64,000 nt of DNA from Hymenobacter mellowenesis (GTDB lineage Bacteria > Bacteroidota > Bacteroidia > Cytophagales > Hymenobacteraceae), in the NCBI RefSeq assembly GCF_030581005.1, contig NZ_JAUQSX010000008.1:244494-308493 (forward strand), written 5' to 3'. Of this stretch, positions 58,444-64,000 are shown piece after piece (the first letter of the stretch is position 1; every line of letters begins with the position of its first letter). The notes beneath the pieces are model-generated. The model saw only the letters and a list, made by a program, of their open reading frames with translations, did no database searches and had not been told where the DNA came from. The position numbers and the translations under genes are program-made.

Positions 58444-61400
58444 CTACGGCAGCAGCTGCAGCTTGTGCGTCAGCACTTGCGGGCCGGCCTGCAGGCGCAG
58501 GGTGTAGAGGCCGGCGGGCAGGCCTTGGGTAGCCAGCGTCTGCTCGGCGGCGTTGGCCAAAACCTGCTGCCGCACCACCTGGCCCAGGGCATTGACGAGC
58601 GAAATGGTGCCCGTGCCCAGTGCCTTCTCCAGCCGCAGCGCGACGCTGCCGCTGGCCGTACCGGGGTTGGGGAACACCGTGAGAGCGGCTGCGGCCACCT
58701 GCGGGCGGCTGGCCAGCGGCGCGAGGCCGATGCTGAAGGCCCCGGTGGCATCGCCCGACGCGTAGCCCGACACGGCTACGTAGTGCAGGCGGCCCGGTGT
58801 GAGGCCCGTGACAGTTACGTTGCCCACAGCCGTGTTGGCGGTGCCGCTCGACTGGCAAAACACCTGGTTGAAGCCTGTGGTGCAGGTGGTGGCCGTGAAC
58901 ACGCGCACCATGCCGGCGGGTGCGCCGCTCAGGTAGAGCGGGGCGCTGGCGGTGGTGGGCGTCCAGGTAAACCACACGTCTTTGGGCAATATGGCCGGCG
59001 AGCAGGCCGGCGTGATGATGCTGGCCAGGTTGGTGAAGGTACTGTTGGCGTTGGTAGTGGCCAGGCCGGCCGTGAGCGGCAAGGCGCCGCAGGGCTCGTC
59101 GTTGTTCGGCGTCACCTGCTGTAGTATGACGGTGCGGGTATTGTTGGCCGGGGTGGGGTCGGCGCTGCCGTTGGGCTGGCTGGCTGTCACCACCAGCGTG
59201 TAGGTGCCGAAGGGCACCGTGATGCCCTGCGTGAAGGTGAATTGCTGCGAGGCGCCAAACGCCAGCGACAAGCCCGGGAACGTCTGCGTAACGGGCGTGC
59301 CGCCGTTCACCGTGTAGCTGAGCGTGAGCGTAGTGAGCACGCTGCTGCCCAGGTTGCGAATGGTGACCGTGACGGGGTTATTACCAGTACCCAGCGGCGA
59401 CGTGGGCGCGTCGATGCTCACCAGCTCCACGTCATTCAGCACCACGTTGAACTCGTAGGCGCCGATGTCGGGCGGGCTGGTGCGCAGGGCGTTGGTGAAA
59501 TCGCGCGGCACGCGGGCCAGAATGGCGGCGGCGCCGGCGCCGTTCAGCGCGGCGGCGGTGGGCACGAAGCTGCCGGCATTGAGGAAGGCGGGCGCGGCGG
59601 CCACGCTGTTCTGGTCGTAGGCGCCGCTGTTGGCGGTGCGCCAGTCGGCCAGGGTGAGGTAACTGGTATTGTTCTGGCGACCGGTGAAGGCATCGGCGCC
59701 CGTGCCCACGTACAGGTTGTTGTAGTTGCTGAAAATGTCGGACGTAGCCGTGCCGAAGAAGAAGGCGTAGCGGCCCTGGGCGCCCACCTGCGTCACGCTC
59801 ACCAGGTTGTTGCGGAAGTCGATGTTGGTGGCCTGCGTGGTTTGATAGAAGCCCACCACGGCCGAGGTCGAAGCCACCGGGTTATCCATAATGATGGTGT
59901 TGTGGTAGTAGCGGGCGTAGCTCGAACCGCCGTTGTAGATGGCGTAGGCCGTACCAAGGGTGTTGAAGTTGTAGAACAGGTTGTTCACCACGTCGTTTTC
60001 GTTGCCGGCCGTGGCCGAATTGCTCACATAATAGATGCCGTAGGCCGGCAGCGAGCTGCCGCCGGCGCCCGTCTGGGTGTCGTGAATGCGGTTGCGCTCG
60101 ATGGCCGTGCCCACGCAGCCCGTCACATAAATGCCATAAAAAGTAATGGTCGAGCCCCGGCCTTCGCGGTGAATGTTGTTGCCCAGCACTTGGCAACCCG
60201 CGTAGTTGGCCAGGTAGATGCCGTAGTTGAAAAAGTCCCGAACGGTGGTGCCCGTAATGCGCACGCCGCTGGTGCGGCTGGTGGTCGAAAGGCCCGTCAG
60301 TGTGATGCCATACGCGCCCCCGCTGATGGAGTCGTTCTCAATGCGCAGACCCGTGGCCTCGCCGCCGGAGGTGGTCGACGTCAACGAGCCGCTCACGGCG
60401 ATGCCCGCGTTGGTGGTAGTGAGGGTGGAAGCGCTGGAGGCCAGAATCGAGCAGTTTTTGATACGGTTGTTAGTCGCCTGCCCCACCAGGTGCACCCCAA
60501 TGCTGTACTGCACCGAAGCGGCCAGGTCGAGGGTCAGGTTTTGCACGGTCAGGTAGTCGGTGCCGTTCAGCAGCACGGCGGCGGGCTGGCCCGAGGTGCC
60601 GGCGTAGGTCAGGCGCTGCTTGGCCGCGCCGCCGTCCACCACGATAGTGTCGGTGGTGCTCACGCCAGCAATCTGGCCCAGCGAAAATTGCTCGGTATAA
60701 GGCCCGTTTAGCACGTTGATGCGCACTGAACCTGAGATGCCCGCGTTGTTGAGCGTGGCCGCTGCCTCGCCAAAACCCAGGAAGTTGGTGCCGCTGGCCG
60801 GGGCCTGCTTGTTAATGGTGAAGGTGCCCACCATGGGCGTGTAGAAGGTCTTGCTCAGGCTGGTGGTGGCGGTGCCGCCGTTGGGCGCGCTGGCCGTCAC
60901 GGTCAGGGCGTTGCGCCCGCTTACCAGCGTAATGGGCGCCGTGAAAGAGAAACTCTGGGTGGCGCCCACGGCCAGACCGCCGGCCGGTGTCAGCGTCTGC
61001 GTAACCGCGGCCGCGCCGTTGAACACGTAGGCCAGCTGCACGGTAGTGAGCGGCGTGGTGCCGTTGTTGCCCAGCGTGACGGTGACGGTGCGCCCGCCCG
61101 TGGTGAGGGGCGGCGCCGGCGAGTCGATGCTGCGGATGAACACGCTAGCCGTGTTGGCTGGCGGCGCGAACTCATACGCGCCCAGGTCGGGCGCCGTGGC
61201 GCTGCGGGCCGCGCCGGTGAAGTCGTCCGTCACGGCCGCCAGCGGCGCGCCGATGCCGTTGAGGGCCACAGCGGTGGGGCGCAGGTCGCCGGTGGGCACG
61301 CTCACAAATTGCGGCTCTACGGCCACACTGTTCTGGTCGAAGGCGCCGCCGTTGGCCGTGGCCCAGTCGGCCAGCGTGGCGAAGGCCGAGGTCTGGTAGA

Positions 61401-62688
61401 ACCCGGTGCGGTAGGTGCTGCCGCTGCCCACCAGGTCGTTGTTGTTGCTCACAAACGTGGGACCTACCGACGACACTAGAATGGCGTAGTTCAGCCCCGT
61501 GCCCGTGCGGCTCAGGCGCACGATGTTGTTGCGAAACTCCACGCTCACGCCCGTGGTCTGGTAAAACCCAAAGCCGCCGCCCGTACTGGCATTGGCCTGG
61601 TCATCAATGTTGATGGTGTTGTGGTAGTAGCGGGCATAGTCCGACGACCCGTTGAAAATGCCGTACACCGCCGAACCGCTCAGGTCATAAATCAGGTTAT
61701 TGGCAATGAGGTTCGGCGTGGTGGCCGAAGCCGCTGCCAGCGTAAACAGGTAGATGCCATAAGCCCCGGAAGTAGTGGTGCTGCCCGCTGGAAACGCCTG
61801 GTGAATCCGGTTCTTGGCCACCGTGGCGCCGCTGGTGCCCACGTTCATGTTCAGGCCATAAAAAGAAGCAGCGCCGGTGCGGTTCGGGCGCGACACGTCG
61901 TTGCCCGTCACCTGCGCGCCGCTCAGATAGCTGATGTACATCCCCGCATCGTAGCAGTCGCGGATGGTGTTGCCCGTAATCTGCACGCCGGGCGTGGGGG
62001 CCGTGAGGCTGCCCGAGCCCACCACCGCAATGCCGTAGTAGCCGCCCACCACGGTGTTGCCCTGCAGCGTCAGGTTCTGGCTGGCTGTGGTGCCGGTGCC
62101 GGTGATTGAGGTGGTCGAGGCGTTCGACACAATGCCCGCGAAATTGGTGGTCGTGCTCGTGGCGGCCGTCGTGGCCGTCACGGTACAGTTGCTAAGCACG
62201 TTGTTGTCGGAGCCGTTTAGCAGCTGCACGCCCCAGCCGTAGGTAGCCGTGCTGGTACCGCCTACCGTGGCGTCCACCAGCAGGTTGTTAATGGTCACAA
62301 AATCGGCGCCATTCAGCGTGATAACCGCGCGCTGGGCACTGGTATTCGACCCAAATTGAATGGTGCGCCCGCCGCCGTTAAACGTCACGCGGTTGGTAGC
62401 ACTGCTGCCCGTGAGCTGGTTCAGGCTGATTTGCTCTGTATAAGGCCCGCCGCTTACCGCGAACGTCACGGGCCCGCCCACGCCGTTCGTATTCAGCGCC
62501 GTAGCCGCATCCGTGAAGCTAGCGAAGTTGGTGCCCGCCGTGGCCTGGGCGTTGTTGATGGTGTAGGCGCCGCTAAGGGCGGTTTGGGCCTGAGCGCCCA
62601 GCATGGTGGCCAGGCCCAGGCCGCAAGCCAGCCAAAAGCGGTGCGCCAGGGACGGCCGGGGCCGCGCGATGGGTAAGGGTGAATGCAT
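58444..62688 (-). CDS. Giant secreted beta-helix protein with duplicated modules and T9SS sorting domain
   Basis: About 1,414 residues from the ATG at 62688 (62697 is also in frame). Signal peptide, then two homologous modules (about 40-520 and 630-1100), each starting with TINxxxATAGTNFxSF, followed by a right-handed parallel beta-helix of Pbh1-type repeats (SNCTV, GNTVVGGYYGIAV, NRIHD). Between and after the modules lie CARDB-like Ig domains (VEGxxxPLTTGGRTVTVTLGNNGTTPLTTVQLAY and a second copy). The C terminus (FPNPGTASGSVALRLEK ... LPAGLYTLRLQ) is a type A T9SS sorting domain. Surface-displayed or released; ligand unknown, and polysaccharide binding or lysis is possible. Confidence 0.92.
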   Translation of the reverse strand: MHSPLPIARPRPSLAHRFWLACGLGLATMLGAQAQTALSGAYTINNAQATAGTNFASFTDAATALNTNGVGGPVTFAVSGGPYTEQISLNQLTGSSATNRVTFNGGGRTIQFGSNTSAQRAVITLNGADFVTINNLLVDATVGGTSTATYGWGVQLLNGSDNNVLSNCTVTATTAATSTTTNFAGIVSNASTTSITGTGTTASQNLTLQGNTVVGGYYGIAVVGSGSLTAPTPGVQITGNTIRDCYDAGMYISYLSGAQVTGNDVSRPNRTGAASFYGLNMNVGTSGATVAKNRIHQAFPAGSTTTSGAYGIYLFTLAAASATTPNLIANNLIYDLSGSAVYGIFNGSSDYARYYHNTINIDDQANASTGGGFGFYQTTGVSVEFRNNIVRLSRTGTGLNYAILVSSVGPTFVSNNNDLVGSGSTYRTGFYQTSAFATLADWATANGGAFDQNSVAVEPQFVSVPTGDLRPTAVALNGIGAPLAAVTDDFTGAARSATAPDLGAYEFAPPANTASVFIRSIDSPAPPLTTGGRTVTVTLGNNGTTPLTTVQLAYVFNGAAAVTQTLTPAGGLAVGATQSFSFTAPITLVSGRNALTVTASAPNGGTATTSLSKTFYTPMVGTFTINKQAPASGTNFLGFGEAAATLNNAGISGSVRINVLNGPYTEQFSLGQIAGVSTTDTIVVDGGAAKQRLTYAGTSGQPAAVLLNGTDYLTVQNLTLDLAASVQYSIGVHLVGQATNNRIKNCSILASSASTLTTTNAGIAVSGSLTSTTSGGEATGLRIENDSISGGAYGITLTGLSTTSRTSGVRITGTTVRDFFNYGIYLANYAGCQVLGNNIHREGRGSTITFYGIYVTGCVGTAIERNRIHDTQTGAGGSSLPAYGIYYVSNSATAGNENDVVNNLFYNFNTLGTAYAIYNGGSSYARYYHNTIIMDNPVASTSAVVGFYQTTQATNIDFRNNLVSVTQVGAQGRYAFFFGTATSDIFSNYNNLYVGTGADAFTGRQNNTSYLTLADWRTANSGAYDQNSVAAAPAFLNAGSFVPTAAALNGAGAAAILARVPRDFTNALRTSPPDIGAYEFNVVLNDVELVSIDAPTSPLGTGNNPVTVTIRNLGSSVLTTLTLSYTVNGGTPVTQTFPGLSLAFGASQQFTFTQGITVPFGTYTLVVTASQPNGSADPTPANNTRTVILQQVTPNNDEPCGALPLTAGLATTNANSTFTNLASIITPACSPAILPKDVWFTWTPTTASAPLYLSGAPAGMVRVFTATTCTTGFNQVFCQSSGTANTAVGNVTVTGLTPGRLHYVAVSGYASGDATGAFSIGLAPLASRPQVAAAALTVFPNPGTASGSVALRLEKALGTGTISLVNALGQVVRQQVLANAAEQTLATQGLPAGLYTLRLQAGPQVLTHKLQLLP

Positions 62689-62770
62689 AGTTATCAAGGC
62701 TTTGGTTGAGAAAATGAATGAGATAGGGGATGGCGCCGCCAGCCGTCAACCTCACCTGTGGAAAGGGGAA

Positions 62771-62907
62771 CCTGACGATGTGTAGCGTGGACTCTGCGAG
62801 TCCGCGCAACGAGCGCAGCGAGTGTGGACGTGAGCACGAAACCTGGCGCGAGCTACTCGCTGTGCTCGTTGCGCGGACTCGCAGAGTCCACGCTACACAT
62901 CGTCAGG
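62771..62907. repeat. 53-bp-arm palindrome with GTAGCGTGGACTCTGCGAG core
   Basis: Arms 62771-62823 and 62855-62907 match at 52 of 53 positions, with a 31-bp spacer. Sits immediately downstream of the LytTR gene stop at 62908 and upstream of the giant T9SS gene. The longest arm in the window; yet another repeat family. Confidence 0.93.
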
Positions 62908-63675
62908 CTACCCAATGGTGCGCAGCCGGCGCAGCAGCTCGTCCTGGTACAGGCGGCTCACGGGCAGCAGCTGCTTGCCTACCTGCACGAGGTGGCGCAC
63001 CGGGTCGAGCCGCTCGATGTGCTCGATGTTGACGTAGTAGCTGCGCTGAATCTGCACGAAGCGCTCGGGCGGCAGGTACTGCACCAGCTCGCGCAGGGGC
63101 ATGCGCACGTGCACGGTGCGCTCGGCCAGGGTGAGGCAGCAGAGCTTGTCCTCGGCCATCACCGACTGCACGTTGCTGAGCCGGATTTTTTCGAGCAGGC
63201 CGTTTTCCTTCACAAACAGCGCATCGGGCAGCGGCGCCACGGGCAGCGATTCACTGGCGGCTGGCTCCGGCGCCGGGGCGTGGTGCTGGCTGAAGTTGTG
63301 CACGGCCAGCGCCAGCGCCCGGCCCAGGGCGGCCACGTCCACGGGCTTGGTAAGGAAGGCCGCCGGCCCCACGTTTTGCGCCCGCGCAAAGGTCTGGCCA
63401 TCTCCCATCGAGGTGAGGAAAACTACCGGCACGGGGCGGTGCGCCAGCAGCTGGCCGGCCAGCGCAATGCCATCGACGGGGCCGCGCAGGTGCACGTCGA
63501 GCAAGGCCAAGTCGATGGTTTCGGTGCGGTGCAGGGCCATGGCGATGCGCGCATCGGCGGCCGGGCCCACGGGCTCGTAGCCCAGGTCCTGCAGGGCGGC
63601 TTCAAGCTGCTCGGCGTAGAGCGGCTCGTCTTCCACCACCAACACCCGGATAACCGATTCTGCAGGCAAGGCCAT
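62908..63675 (-). CDS. LytTR-family response regulator
   Basis: 255 residues from the ATG at 63675 (MALPAESVIRVLVVEDEP); the ORF extends to 63807 but the extra 44 residues are Gly/Pro-rich and unconserved. Receiver with acidic pocket Glu15-Asp16, phosphoacceptor Asp60 (ALLDVHLRG) and Lys of FLTKPVD; C-terminal LytTR domain (KENGLLEKIRLSNVQSVMAEDKLCCLTL ... ERFVQIQRSYYVNIEHIERLDP). No kinase next to it. The stop codon abuts the 53-bp palindrome, which may end its transcript. Confidence 0.88.
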   Translation of the reverse strand: MALPAESVIRVLVVEDEPLYAEQLEAALQDLGYEPVGPAADARIAMALHRTETIDLALLDVHLRGPVDGIALAGQLLAHRPVPVVFLTSMGDGQTFARAQNVGPAAFLTKPVDVAALGRALALAVHNFSQHHAPAPEPAASESLPVAPLPDALFVKENGLLEKIRLSNVQSVMAEDKLCCLTLAERTVHVRMPLRELVQYLPPERFVQIQRSYYVNIEHIERLDPVRHLVQVGKQLLPVSRLYQDELLRRLRTIG

Positions 63676-63939
63676 TACTTGTTCGACCGGCAACAGGCCA
63701 GCGTCCGACGAATATACATACCCTGGCCAGCCGGCGCCCCGCTCCCCGGGCGGCGCCCCCGGGGCCGGCCCGGTGGTATCAGCAACAGAAACAACGGAAT
63801 ACGTCATATACCAGCGGTGGCCGGCCGGGCGCTTTTCCAGAAAAGAAAAACCGCCGCCGACAGCCCCAGCAAGATGACCCGAAGATTAAGCCGCCGGTAC
63901 CGGGCCGGCGCCAGTGGCCGCAATCAGGGCGCCAGTGGC
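63676..63939. other. Region upstream of the LytTR gene
   Basis: No separate gene supported; it includes the N-terminal extension of the LytTR ORF (to 63807). The minus strand has TATATTCG near 63710-63720, one mismatch from a -7 box. The right part, from about 63900, is very GC-rich and repetitive. Confidence 0.4.
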
Positions 63940-64000
63940 CGGAATCGGGGCGCCGGCCGGGGCGGCGGGGGCCGATGCGCCGGCCGACGCCCCGATTCCG
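63940..64000. repeat. GC-rich inverted repeat running to the window edge
   Basis: 63940-63960 (CGGAATCGGGGCGCCGGCCGG) against the complement of 63980-64000 matches at 20 of 21 positions. A direct near-repeat (GCGCCAGTGGCCGnAATCnGGGC) at about 63909-63950 adds to it. It may extend beyond the window. Confidence 0.65.

Noticed and set aside
58465..60711. Long plus-strand ORFs opposite the giant T9SS protein
   Set aside because: Composition-driven reading of a repetitive coding region; the minus-strand protein has signal peptide, repeats and sorting domain.

Overview
The window looks like chromosomal DNA of a GC-rich Bacteroidota, most likely Hymenobacteraceae (Hymenobacter-like). The signs are two very large secreted proteins with type IX secretion (T9SS) C-terminal sorting domains, a TonB-dependent receptor with an STN plus carboxypeptidase-regulatory N terminus followed by a DUF4249 lipoprotein, LytTR response regulators, and several promoters with the Bacteroidota -7 box TAnnTTTG. 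The genus is an inference. No rRNA, tRNA, CRISPR array, integrase, transposase or phage gene was seen.

Layout. 1-6.3 kb: nucleotide-sugar genes on the minus strand (acyltransferase, UDP-HexNAc dehydrogenase, GalE), an Uma2-type nuclease, an aldehyde dehydrogenase and a polyprenyl-phosphate-sugar-synthase-like GT2. 6.9-27.5 kb: eight large polytopic GT-C-like membrane proteins, a second GT2 and three paralogous lipoproteins with a jelly-roll, CBM-like domain. Enzymes of the kynurenine route of tryptophan catabolism are interleaved with them: 3-hydroxyanthranilate dioxygenase, ACMS decarboxylase, kynureninase, an AMS-dehydrogenase-like ALDH, an atypical SDR and, at 30-31.5 kb, kynurenine 3-monooxygenase. 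27.6-34.5 kb: mixed housekeeping genes (AlkB-like, DnaQ-like exonuclease, LytTR regulator, DUF4197) and two tiny ORFs sharing an unusual C-terminal motif. 34.9-44.3 kb: a TonB receptor / DUF4249 / MG2-domain operon and an S41 protease. 44.4-50.7 kb: a polA fragment fused to a copied gene tail, a delta-60-repeat T9SS protein and the full polA. 50.7-54.2 kb: a visibly AT-richer segment with two secreted barrel-like proteins, one carrying an S1/P1-nuclease-like N-terminal half. 54.2-58.3 kb: a NarL-type two-component system, DoxX and DinB. 58.4-64 kb: a giant duplicated beta-helix T9SS protein and a LytTR regulator.

How the parts may work together. The two GT2 enzymes probably make lipid-linked sugars that the periplasm-facing GT-C enzymes consume. 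The CBM-like domain occurs both as free lipoproteins and as the C-terminal domain of two GT-C proteins, so these genes plausibly form one surface-glycosylation module. The kynurenine enzymes together would take kynurenine to 2-aminomuconate; tryptophan dioxygenase, formamidase and the deaminase are not in the window.

At least ten long perfect or near-perfect intergenic palindromes of several families punctuate gene boundaries. One provides the C terminus of a GT-C protein and another lengthens an ORF artificially. The least explained items are the GDYxVG-x8-GHPDIxY peptide pair, the polA-fragment chimera flanked by a 41-bp direct repeat, and the S1/P1-like barrel protein with its partner.
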